From the NCBI GenBank assembly GCA_018398765.1, contig JAHBMJ010004531.1, positions 5,001 to 69,000 on the forward strand: a stretch of 64,000 bases of DNA. The letters run 5' to 3'. This document shows positions 47,999 to 60,711 of the stretch, in pieces (position 1 is the stretch's first letter; each line of letters begins with the position of its first letter). Source of the stretch: Chromera velia (taxonomy: Eukaryota > Sar > Chromeraceae). The notes below the pieces were generated by a model. It saw only the letters and a list, made by a program, of their open reading frames with translations, was not told the DNA's origin and ran no database searches. The position numbers were made by a program, and so were the translations under genes.

Positions 47999-49580
47999 CA
48001 CAGAGAAAGAGAGATGTGCACACACTTACACACTTAAGTAATGCTGCGGATTCATGCTGGATTATGCAATTTGCATCTGAAAAGATACGTGTGTTTTGAA
48101 TTGTTCACGTACAACTGCGGTCTGACTCCGTTCATGCAGGCCACACAAATGATCACAAAACTTTAAGTCACATGCAACTCTGTACAAGCGCCCCTTCTTG
48201 GGACGCAATCAATTCCATGCGCATGCATCGATCGACATGAGAACACTCAGACAGCCACGTAACCAGTTGAGCCGGTGGGCAGCCAGAAACACCGAGCGAA
48301 GTCGTCTGCCACGTGGTCAGCCGAACGGACAGCGACCTTGTCCTTCCCGGGCCGTCCCTCAAGTGCGCGGCTTTGACATTGCCGATCGATTAATTAGTGA
48401 ATTAGATGACAAACTCGACATGCATCAACGAACGTGTCAAGGAAGGATCAAAAGATCAAGGAGCAAAGTCACGAGCAGTCGACTGAACAGGCAATGAGGC
48501 AATACAGAATAAATAAAAAAGAGAAATGGGGAAGACAGAAAAGGGAAGACGGATAGAAGCCAAAAGAGTTTGATTGTCTGTATGACTTCTGTTGCGAACG
48601 TCTCTTCGTCTCGCCTTTCACTTCTGCATGAGCTCCTGCTGCTGCTGCAGGTTTAATTCTGCCCTGAGTCCACAAAGCGAGTGAGTGGCAAAAGAGCGGT
48701 GAGGTGAGGTGAGGTGAGGGGAATGATTTTAGTGTCCGTCTTGTCGAACGATAACCCGGCTGGGAGGCAGGTAGGCATACGGACAAAAAGATGGATGGAT
48801 GGGTGCGTCGGTGGAGATGCCAACGCAAGAAAGGCACTCTCTGGCGGGGGGGAAACGGAACATTTGTCAGTGCACCAACTGAACTCGTTCGAAGGTGACT
48901 GTGCGTGCCTGCCTGTTGAAAACCGTGCCTGTGAGGATGGTTTCTGTGCTCTGCCTGTTGAAACCTCCCACTCGTTCTTTTAAGCAAAAAGGGCAGAAGG
49001 AGGGCTACAGAGCAGAGAAATTGAGAAAAACAAATGGCGACGAGTTTCCCGGATCAAGAGTGCAATCGAAAAAGGAAGGATGCACACCAAGTCCGCTTCA
49101 GACCAAACACTCACTCACTCACTCACTGTTTGCCCCTTGAGGCAAAGGAAGGCTTTTCAATTCCCCTTGTCTGGCTGACTATCTGATTTCGAGAGGGAGG
49201 GAGGCATGGATGATTGAGTGCCCCCCCTCTCTCTCTGTTCTTCGTCTTCTGATCATGCTATAAAACCATGCGCGTGCACGCTCCCTCTCTCTCCAGGAAC
49301 AGACAGATGGATGGAAAGAGGGCGAGAGATGAGGCGACAGGGTGGCGAGAAAGTTGACGAAGGGCTGTCTGTCAGCAGGACAGAGGGGAAAAGCAAACAA
49401 ACAAAAACCAGCACACTCTTGTTGAGTGCATTCGCATTGAAGAGAGAGAGAGGGGGACGGGGGAGGCTGAAGAAGAACAAGGAGCCGAGTCATGCGAAGA
49501 ATTCCCTCCTTTCCTCTCCCGCTTTCCCTCTTTCCGCTCTCTCCTTGCCTCTCTCTCTCTGTGCACAGTTGTCTGTCCCT
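46349..49580. other. Intergenic; AT-rich 46600-47880; no gene seen
   Basis: 46349-46580 should hold the promoter of the nuclease-like gene and contains two GCATGC sites. 46600-47880 is AT-rich with A-runs. 47957-47998 is a (CA)n tract. 48190-49560 returns to average composition, with GGTGA pentamers at 48700-48720 and (GA)n near 49440. It probably includes the 3' UTR of the BRWD-like gene. An open frame at 48198-48497 has no family match and unconvincing composition. Confidence 0.5.
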
Positions 49581-51306
49581 TCAATCAGAGTCAAATTGTT
49601 CCTCCTCCTCATCGTCATCGTCGAACTCATTCACGATCGCCTTGTTGGCCTCGGACGCTCTCTGAGAGGCTGCACGGCGGGGGCGGGAGGAGGGACGAGA
49701 CGGCGCAGCGGCAGAGGAGGCAGATGCCCCCCCAGGCGGTTCTGCAAGCGGACAGGCAGGGCAGACAGGCAGGCAGGAAGGAAAAGGATGAGTGCAGGGT
49801 GGATGGGTGGGTGCATCCATTCGCGGAGAGAGAGATCTAGCTGAGGAGGCCTCTGTTTCCTCTTTTGTTCCCAGTCAATGTACAGGAAATAGCAGCAGAA
49901 AAAAGGAACAACAGGACGGGAACGAAGAGGCGGGAGGTGGGGGGGATGTGAAGCAGTGACGTGACCACACACAGAAAGAACCGCACACACTCATACGCAT
50001 GCATGCACACGCACACAGCCAGAGAGAAAAGAGGGAGAGAGAGAGAGAAGCAGAGAAAGGCGTTCAGTTGGAAAGCAACCAGACGCTCTTACCAAGAAAT
50101 CGCCTGCTGGACCCATTTCCTTGTTTGCCGGTATTCCGCGTGGTGCGTCTTGCCCTCTTTTCTGGTGGCGGCGCCACTGCACCAGCCTGAACTGCGGCCC
50201 CAGCGCGGCTGACGGCAGCAGCCGAAGGCCCAAAGGCTGATGAAGAGGACTGCAGGGCTGCAGCTGAGCTCCCAAAAGGCTGCTGCAGAACACGCAGAGA
50301 CGAGGACGACGCTGAGGCTGCGGCGGCAGCGTTTTCATTCGCGTAATCCCTGCCCCGCTTTCGTGTCGCCATTCGGTCCCCTTCTGAAGGCCCCCCCCAG
50401 ACTCCCCCCCCTAACCCCACTCCACCCGTACCCATGCCCCCGTATCCCCTGCTTTGGTGAGTCTCCTGCTGGGCCTCCTTTACTTCAACCACCCCACGGG
50501 GCCTGCCGCGAGTCCCCAGCGCTTCCCGTTGCGTGAGCATGCCCCCACCGGGAAGGCCCGCGCTCTCAGACACAAAAGGACCCTTGTCAACTTCCGTCTC
50601 CTGTTGATCCAACAACACCAACTCCCCCCTCGGGCGTCTCCTCGACACTTGAGGGCGGGGCCTGGCGTAGGGATCGTCGCTGTCTTCCCCTCCTGCACCG
50701 GCTTCCTGCGGGGAAAACAGATTCCTCGAAGAAGAGGCACATGGGCCTCCAGCCTCGAGAAGAGACCCCGGCGGGGGTGCCCTCGGGCGCAGATGCTGCC
50801 GGCGCAGGGCGGGGCCGGGCCCCCTACCCCTGTCTGTTTCTTGACTCCCCCCCTGTCCGTCTCTGAATAGGGTCTCTGGCCTTCGGTAATCGAGAACACC
50901 CCTGTCTGCTCGGTTTCTCAGTCCTTCCCTTCTGCTCACCACTCTTCCCGCAGCAGGCTGATGAGGCATGTGGCTGCTGAGATGGTTCTGGAGACGGAGA
51001 GGAACGAGACGCTTATCGAGGGGACTGTCCTCTCCCGTCTCGGCCTCACTGTCGGACTGGGGAGCGGAGGGATCGTAGAGACCTAAGGTACTACGGGGGG
51101 CAAATCCCATCTGTTGTGCGATAGGGCTCTGGGCCTCCATCTGTTGTTCTTCTCTGAAGGCAACCTTCTCGTCGGCCTTCGAGAGAATGAGGGCACACAT
51201 CGCTGCTGCTTCTTTTTTGAAGTTGCTGTTGATCCCGTGGAAGAGGTTACAATTCCACACGATCAGATCGAGATCAAAACGGAAGGCGATCTCTCTCCGA
51301 TAGAAT

Positions 51307-51350
<44 letters not shown>

Positions 51351-51921
51351 AGAGAGAGGGAGAGAGAACCAGAGAAGGGGAGAAACTGTCAAATGATGCA
51401 CATGGACGCAAGAAAAACAGACCGATGGAGGCAAGAAGAAGGCCGCAGTGTGGGAACGAGAAAGGGGAAACACTCATATAGTTTCTGCAGACTATGGGCC
51501 TTCGTCTTTTAGAAAACGCAGAGAACGCAACAATCAATTGCACTGCTGCAGCAGCCGTCGGGGAGGGGAGTTTGATTGATGCAGATTGGAGGAAGTCGAC
51601 ATTCCAAAATAATCAAGAATTCATTGATTGATCCATTTGGTCACCGAGCAGCCAGAGAGCTACCAAGTGGACGAGCGAATCGGTGAATTGTCAGACTAAG
51701 AAAGAGTCAGAACGGAACGGGAACCCATGCACCCACAGCACTTCCCCCCTTCTCCACTACTCCTCGCCTGCCTGCCTGACCCTTTCTTCAGCCTCGAGTG
51801 AATCAAGTCCAGGCAGATCGGGAGCGGCACTGTCCTCCAGTAGTTGACCACCCAGTGATCCCTCTGCTGCCCCTCGTTGGGCAGAGGGATCGGGTGGATG
51901 AAGTCCTCAAACCGTTTGCTC

Positions 51922-51955
<34 letters not shown>

Positions 51956-54900
51956 GAACGCTCTCACAATCAGACAGACGAACGGATTGAGAGAGAGAGA
52001 GAGAGACAGACAGAGAAAGAGAGTTTCACTCATAACTTCTCTCTCGCAGAAACACACACAGAGCGAGAGAGCCGCATGCACAGAAAAAAACTTTTGCGGT
52101 GCACAAGCCAGAGAGGGACGGCACAAGGAAAGGATACATCCCGACACGAACAAGAAGGCGCGAGGGAAGACAGGCAGAAAGAATGGAAGCAACGCCCCAC
52201 GTAAAGGTAAAGCTCAGGTAAAGCAAGCTTCGATGAGAGAAATTCAGATGCAGGGCACCAAAGAAAGAAGGGAGTCGAGGGGACCTGAGATTCTTTTTTT
52301 CCGCACTTCAGTCTGTAATTCTTCCTCGTCTTTCAAAAGTTTTGTCCAAACAGTTGATTGTAAAGAAAGGAAGAAAGAAAAGACAGACAGACAGACATTT
52401 GAGTGTCGCTGATGATCCACCCGACGGCTTCTTCCAGTGCCTTCTCTCGGCTCTTCTCGATCCTCTCTGTGCACACCAGACCCGACAAATCCTCCTCTTC
52501 GTGCTGTCCCTCAACTGAAAGAGGCAACGTCACAGAGGGAGGGGGGACAGCCAATGCGAGCGCCAGGGAGGCACCGCGAGAAGGAGAAGGAGCCTCCACC
52601 TTCAGAGCACTTCCCTCCTGAGGCTGCTGCAACTGGTGGTGTTTTATGTTCGCCTTCGCTTCATCCATCTGTCCCCCCCCAACCTGCAGACACTTCGCCT
52701 CCCCACTGCCATCCATCGGGTGGTCGGCACCCTCTGCTGCTGTCAGGATACTCCCTCCTCCCCCTCTCTCTTGGTTTCCCCCTGTCGGCTCCTGCATCAG
52801 GTCGTGAGTCGGAGGTCGGTTCTCCTGAGACGATTGGCCCCCCAGACTCCTGCTTCCTTCACTTCCCTCACCACCACCCTGCTCAGCAGGGACCTGGACA
52901 GAGACGGGGACTGCAGCTGCAGCCTCGGGACAGGGGGCGGGCGCATTGACGGGTTGTGCCGCAGTAGCGTCTGTGAGTGCGAGGCGGTTTTCTGTTACAG
53001 GGGGGAGGGCATCTGTGATGGGGGGGTCAGGGGGCACAGGGAAAACCTCCCATGCACACATCCACAGTTCGGTTCCATCGGATTGCCATCGGATCTTGAT
53101 GGAGTCCCATCCCTCGTTAGAAGGCACATGGTCCTGGTCGTCCCCCCCTTCTTCCTCCTTCTCCTCATCCACGTTCACGACAGTTGGGACGGGAACAATC
53201 GCCGAGGAGGAGCCGGCAGCACTGCTGCTACTGCTGCTGGTTGGGTTTTCGACCGTTGGCTCTTCTGCTGAGGTTCCTGGAGTGGGAAGCGGGAAGTGAG
53301 GCCACCTTCTTGAGGATCTGAGCTTGATGATCGTGGCGTCCCAAAACTCTCCGTCAACTTTTCCCTTGCACCTACTTCCCTTCTTCCACAAATTCCTCTG
53401 CCTCTGGAGACCTTTCAAGACCGAGGAGCGCAGAATCAGATAGTCAGCCTCCCCCGACGGCTTGTAGTGGATCGTGAAGACCCGTCCTGTCCAGAGAGAG
53501 AGAGATGAAGTGAAGAGGCACAGACACAGAATGAATACATGATCTTGGAGTGCAGAGAGCATAGCATGGGCAGGAAAAGAAGAGGGACAAACGAAGACGA
53601 CATGAATGCTCCTCAATTGCCCGAAAGAAAGCACGCAGCACAACACGAAGAAACGAAAGAGAAAGGGAAAAAAAGGACGACAAACGCCACAAACTCACTC
53701 TTTCCTTTCATCCAATTTATTCATTCTTTCCCACAGTGTGTTTTCTCCATTCAAACTCAGACGGCCATTCCTTCTCTTCTCCACCGCAGCCCTCCAATGT
53801 GCAGCGGAAGAAAATAGCTCCCCGTGTCCACAGAAAATCAAAGAACCCCCCATGCAATAAAAAGCTAGAAAGCTAAAACCTCCAACAGAAGACCAAAAAT
53901 CCAGCGCAAGCAACCACGCCCCTCCCTCCCCACCTGCATCTGGATGAGGCGCGAGGATTTTCATCGAGAGGACTGCCTCCACTGCCTGGTCGTCTTCCGC
54001 GTTGTTCCACTCAAGCAGACCTGCAGGCACACAGGCATACAGGCAGACAGACGCACAAGCAGACAAGCAGATGGATGATTTGCACCGGTCACAAAGCGAA
54101 CGAGAGAGGAACCACCGAACAAACAGAAAGATGGAACTACCGATTCTACTCAGAAAGAAACAGACTGCCTCATCTAGTCAGTGGAGAGCACAGCTGTCAC
54201 ACATCCCGACAAAGAAAGAGCAGCAACCCACCATGCAACAAGGAAGCAAACGAAGGAAGAAGTGCACAAAAAGAAGAATGGACGAACCAGGCAGCTCGAA
54301 GGTCATAGCGATGATCTGACAGTCTGCCGGGTGTCTGTTCAGAGAAGGGATCCAAACAGGGACGGCGTCGTTGAAGTACAGGCGGTTGAATCCGTCCGGA
54401 AAGAATCTGTAGCAGCAGCAGCAAAGGAAGCGAAAGAGTGAAAGCGAAAACACAGCTAGCAGAAATTATCGACGATGAGCAAACCTACTCACTCCAATAG
54501 GAAAAGGTCAACGAAAAGCCTCCCTCACCCCCCCCAATCGCGATCAACGGTTACTCATTCACCTCTCACGTGTCCCCACTCCTCCCACCAATCGAATCTC
54601 CCTTTTTGACCGTCCATCGATCCATGCATCCATCCATCGAAGCAACCAACCAACCCACTGACTGACTGACTGACTGACCTGACCACATCACCCAACTGGG
54701 GAACGAATCCACAGGGATCGAACGAGTCCGACAGAAGCCAAGACCGCAAGTCGGCATCCAGAAAAGCACGGCCAGTGATCAGTCGACTCAAGGTCAACCC
54801 CTGCCTCTCCTTCTTAAACGAGGCCCAACATCTGCAACCGAGCGAGCAACGGAGGGGAGCACAGAAAGAAAGAAAATGAATGCCCTCTCTCACCCCCAAA

Positions 54901-57545
54901 GGCAGACAGAGTGAACCAAAGAAACGACACTCACTCTTGGTGCTCTCGCTGACTAGTTTCCTCCCGAAACTTCAGTCAAAAGCCTAGGAGAGGCAACTCT
55001 ATTGAAAGCAACAGCAGTGCATTTCCTTGCGGCTCGCTCAGTCAGTCAACCATCAAGTACGCCAGCAAGCGAACCATCCAGCCAGTACCGGAGTGCCCAG
55101 CAAGCAAACTCCTTCTCCCCTCATTCCCTCCCCGTACTGCGTGACTCACTGACCGACCCAGTCTCTATCTCACCCCCCACTCATTCCCCCAATCCAATCA
55201 GAGACTGACTTGGAGCAGTAGAAGTAGTGGTGCTTGAGTGTGTCCATCATGTGGGGCTCTGCAGGGTTCCTCCGGTTCTCCTCCAGGGAGCACCAGTAGC
55301 AGAACGTCGCCTTGCAGTTCGGCCTCCAGCACCCCACGTGAGCGTTCTTTCGGTCGCACTGAGAGTTCTTACAGTCCAACCGGTGATGAATCTGTCAGAA
55401 GACGACAAAAAGAGAAGAGGGGAGGTCAGCTGGGGAGGAGAAAAAGGGTCAAAAGATCTCACACAGAAAGAGGCAGACTGCACATGTTTTCTGCAAATCC
55501 TTTTCCTTCTGAATCGAAATCGACGGAAACGCAGGCAGATCGACAGACTAACAGATTCGTAGAAAAAGCAGAAATGAATCATGACATCCTTACTTTCGCC
55601 TCCTTCTGCATCACTTGTTTTGTCTTTTCCTTTTCTGTCTTATTCCTGCGCACGGTGGAAGAGCGCACAGCTCAAAGGGAGCCCACAGAGCTTACTTCGC
55701 CTCATGGAGGGGTGCAATTCACTCTTCGCTTCCATAGCTTTTCTTTCTCTTTTGGCGTTCTTGATTGTCATGAAACAGACAGACACATAGTCAAACAGAT
55801 AAATGAAGAGGTAAAGAAAGAAGGACAGGGAGGGAGAGAGGGAGGGAGGGAGGGAGAAAAAGAGGGAGAGTCAAAAAACGGGCCATCGTCATGTGCCATA
55901 AATCGAATTACACAATAACTGAGACAGGCTGCCTTCCTGACTGACAGGAAGAGCCCAGAGCCCCCTGTTCAAAGGGTCCACATCGATGCCTGCCACTGCA
56001 AACAGACACGACTGGTGAAACCACCGAGGCTTCACCCCCTTCCGAATGGAGAAAGGTCCAATCAAGCCCTCTGTAGCCGCCTCTACTCGCGCATCAGGCA
56101 GAGAGCTGACTATCTTCTTCAACGGCCTCTCGTTCACGAAAGCCCCCCGCCCGCATTCGGCACACGTCTCGTCTTCGGGGGGTTTCTTGAACTCTTCGAT
56201 TACCGTCAGGGGGGGGATCTGATCAAACCTCTCATTGAAGGGCCCCGGCATGTCCTCCGCTACTTCTACAGAAGACTCGCCATCGCTTTCCTCCTCTTCT
56301 GCCTTCTCTAAAGACGACCTCCCACCCTCTTCGCCTCCAGCCGCAGCAGCGGCAGCTGCGACCGAAGGACGCCCCCCTCTGGCACCCCCCGGGCCCGGAG
56401 GCGGCAGACCGAGGCATTCTCGGAAAAGGGCCTCGTCAAAAGGCATGCCCCGAAGTCGAAACTCCCACTTGAACACATTGCGCATGTCCGAAGTGTTCAT
56501 GATCTCATCCTTGTAGCTCCACTGATCTGCACACACACATCGTGGTTCAAAATAATACATACGCAGCTCATGCATGTGCTTATCTTTATCCATCCTTGCA
56601 CCATTACATGTCTGTCTGCATTGATGAGTGTATGCGATAATAATCATCGATCCTGATTGCAAACGTGTGGCCACATCGATTGATAGGGTGAATGAACGTC
56701 TTCCTCCGTATTCCTCGCGTCTGCCGTTCATTTGTCTCCATCGTTCCAACGCAATCCCTGCCTGCCTCCATCTCTCTTTTTTCCCCCCCACGGAATCTTT
56801 TCTTTCCTTCACGCTGATCCTCCGTCCTCTTTCATTTCATACGGACCTCCCCTCCCCTCTCCTGTGCTTTTCTTTCCACTTGACTGACTGACTGCCTGAC
56901 CCACTTCCAGACAATTTGATCAAGGGTAGAGTCCTCAAGTCCGGCAGTAGATCCTCTGCGGAAGCTGCAGAAACACCACCGGCGACCACATCCACATCCA
57001 CCGGGACTGCACCCTCACTCGACGAAGGAAGGCCTGCAGCTGCCGCCGCGGCCGCCGCGCCCCGTGTGGGAGGAGAACGGGCGGGCGCGGGGACAACCCA
57101 GTGGTCTTCCACGGGGCGGCGGCGTCGCGGAACAGGTCGGTTGCTGACCCCCCCCCCACGGTTTCTCCCCCCTGCAGCTCCCTGCAGTACAGAAAATCAA
57201 CACAATGGGGAAATGGAGCAGAGAAATGCAAAAGAGACGAGACGCCTCTCAGTGACCAAACATAAGCAAAGGCACTACTTGTGACAAGCATGCGAACGAA
57301 GGTGGGGGCAATGCCGCGTCTTTTTTTTTTTTCTCGCTTCTTCAACTCTGGCCGAAAATCCTGAACCACAGTGTCGTGTTGCTTTCCTCTTATTCGACTT
57401 GTTTGCAGGTCGGCCTTTCAAAATGGGAGGACACAAGAAATCTGTCGCCCTTAGAGAACAGGCACGCACACACGCACGCACACACACACATACACACACG
57501 CACGCACACGCACACGCACACACATACATACACACATACATACAC

Positions 57546-57594
<49 letters not shown>

Positions 57595-60500
57595 ACGAGC
57601 ATCCGCACAAGCATACGAACCAACCAACCAAGCCACTGACCCTTCGAGTCCTTCTCCGAGTCCCTCCCTCCTCTTCCTCCGATCCTCCAATGTCCTCATC
57701 AGAATCAAAAAGGGAAGAGTCCCCATCGAACAACTCCGCGCCATCCAACACATCCTCCTCCTCCTCCCCTGCAGAGTCTCCATCCCCCCCCCCAGCAGCA
57801 GGGCGACGCCCCGGCCTCTCGGCACTCCACGAGGGGTCCACGTCGCTCCCGTCGTCCTCCGAATCCCTGTCCAGCCGCCTCTCTGCTGACATGAACGCAT
57901 CCCACCCGCTTTGCTGACGGTCTCGAGTCCGATACCGTCTCTCTCTCTGAGCATCTCCAGCAGCCACGGCGGCAAGATCCATCTGCAGGCAGGGGGGGGG
58001 ATACATTTGTGCGATAAACAGCGAGAGATCTGGTGATACAGATCGTAACGACAAAGCTCAGTCTGTCAACGTACATCACTTTTTCTTGCGACGTTCGCCC
58101 CTTGTTTTGCAGGGATATCGCTGATTGAGTCACATTTTGAAAGTCAAAACGACGACACCGACTTTTCCAAACCATTCTGGAAGCGGCCTCTTAAATGTGA
58201 ATCCAGCAAGATCGGCTTTCTGATTGCCCCCCCCCATGCACACTCCCCTCTCTTCCTTCTGTGTGGACGTGCACCAACAAATTTGTAATGAGCGTCTTTT
58301 GATCCCCCCTTCACAGCAACACGGAGCTAAATCGTAGAGTCATAACGACAAAATGGTCTATGCTTTTTGCTCTTAGAGCAACCAATTAATGACCTTCAGA
58401 AGAAAAAGAAAACTGACTGACCCTCGATCTTCCCGCTCTAGCTGATCCAGGAGGCCTTCCCCTTCGGCCCCTTTGCCCGCCGCCTCTTCTCCGACCGCCT
58501 CCCCTCTGTCGCTCCCGACGCCCTCCCATTCCAAGCCCCCCAACAGCAGCCCCCCCAGCGAGAGCGAGCACGCCGGGGGCGTCTGCCGGGCCCGGCTGGG
58601 CGTCGAGAGGATTTTCCCAGGCGAGGGAGGGGTCCACGCAGCCGTCGGTGTCAAAGCGTGCGTCAACAACCTGCAAGCGGTTAAGAAGAGAAAGAAAGAT
58701 GATTTGCTTCTTATTTGCCCCACTATTGTTTCACAGAGAAAGCTCTTCGATTTCTTTTTCTTGTACTCAATTTGTCTTTGAAGCACTCGTTATGCTCCAT
58801 GTCTCTCACTTTTCAAAATCCTATTGTGAATCTTCCTTGTCAGAAGAAGACACAAAAACGCGACGAGACAAATGAGGTAAGGCGAGAAGAGATCTCTCCT
58901 GTTCCCGTTAGAAGGAAGGAAGACAGAACCCTCATTCCTCCACACAAATCTCCTTCCGTCTTTGCCGCTTTCTTCACCTTCGCACCTGCGTCTTTCTTCT
59001 TTTGTTTCACAAACCTCTGGCCCATCCCCCAAAAGAAACAAAGACCTTGCAAGCGACCCACCTGCCTTCTCCTCAACAACCTTCCAACTTCATGTGCCTC
59101 CCCCGAAAGAACTCCCGACGCGCCAATCTGTTCAAGAATCTGGGTCGACCGCAGAGTGCCACCACGCGAGGGATCGAGACTCGTTGCAGCATTGACCAAA
59201 GCAAGAAAAGCGCCCTGACCCCCGCCCCCCAGGAGGTCATTTGCGCCCTGCACGTTGGACTGCGCATTCTCCTCATCCACCACAGGCACCACAGGCGACC
59301 CAGGAATCACCCCCGGTGGAATCTGATCCTGTGTCTGCGTCTCTGCTTGTATGGGCTGTTGAGCTCGGGGAGGTTCGAGGAATTGCCCTGCTCGCACTGC
59401 GGCTGCAAATCCCGGCAGGCGTCTGTCGGCCTGTTGGGCTTGTGCACGCGCGGGCCCAGCGGCATCCCGGAGTGCGGTTCTCGCTTCTCTGTAGAGCTCC
59501 CTTTCTCGAAAGCCGGCAGAGCCTGGGGGAGCAGTATGGGTAGCAAACGTAGCGGTGAGTGAGTGGTCTTCCTCGGGTTCTAAGATCGGAATGGGGAGAC
59601 GGCGGTCAAGGAGGGGGTCTCTGTTGGGATTTTCGTTTTCCTTTTTCTCGTCAAGATCCAACTCTTCGTCTTCTTCTATCCTTTCCATCTTTATTGTCTC
59701 TTTCCCCTTCTTGCCCTCCGCTCCTCCGTCTTCGTCTCTTTTGGCCTTTTCGGGGCTCTCGAGAGGTCCGTGAGAGGTGAGAATCGGGGGAGGAGGCTGC
59801 AGGGGGTAGGGGTTTCCGTGTGCTGTGCAGAGGGGGCGCTGATCTCTCGGGATCAGTTGGGGGGCTGTGGCCGTGTTCTGATCCTGCATCTGACCGTACC
59901 GATCGTGGACTAGAGGGGCGTAGTCATTGCTGAAGAATTGGGCATCGGGAGTACAGCTGAACGCCTCTTTACTTCCTGCACAGTCAGTCAAGGGATTGCA
60001 ATGGTCGAGAGAAAGAAAAAAAAGGGGGAAACAAGGGAGGGAAGGAAGGGTCCTGAAGAGATCAAACGGGGCAGCAGGAAAAGAAAAAAGAATGCGTACG
60101 GACGAGCATGCAAAAGTTGTGGATCACTTTTCTTTTCCCGGCAAAGAGCGAGGCACACCATTTTTCATTGATTGACTGAGTCTGTCTTTGTTTTCTTTCT
60201 TGTTTCTCACGAGGGTTCCGGTCTTCTTTGTATCCCACACACACAACACGCGAGGAAAGACAGAGACAAAGAAAAAGAAGACGGAAAGGAATGGACGGAA
60301 TATGTGCACAAATAAACGAACGAACGAACGAACAAACGAACGGACAAACGTACCTGCTCCAAACACAGAGAGGCAGCCCAACGAGTCCCCCAGAATGAAC
60401 TGGGTGCCCCGAGGATTCCAGCACCCGTCCCTGAATTCTCTCGGAATGACCCTGCCGTCCATTTTCTTTTTGAACGCCAGCCTCCCTTTCTTCAGATCCC

Positions 60501-60666
60501 ACACAGACACCCGACCGTCGAGGGAGGCCGTGAAAGCGAAATGGGAGGCCTCAGGGACCGGGTTGCCAACGAGGGCGAAGACGCGTGTGCGATGGAACTC
60601 CGGATGTTCCATGCGGTGGATCTGCTGACCTGCACACCCACGCACGCACGCACACACACACGCGCG

Positions 60667-60711
<45 letters not shown>

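Noticed and set aside
48198-48497. A 99-aa plus-strand open frame.
   Set aside because: Basic, low-information sequence with no recognisable motif, near the 3' end of an oppositely oriented gene. There is not enough to call a gene.
58422-58786. An alternative frame for BRWD-like exon 5 that reads as more acidic and natural sequence.
   Set aside because: It would need phase changes at both flanking junctions. The chosen frame is the only one that joins exons 4 and 6 using good splice sites.
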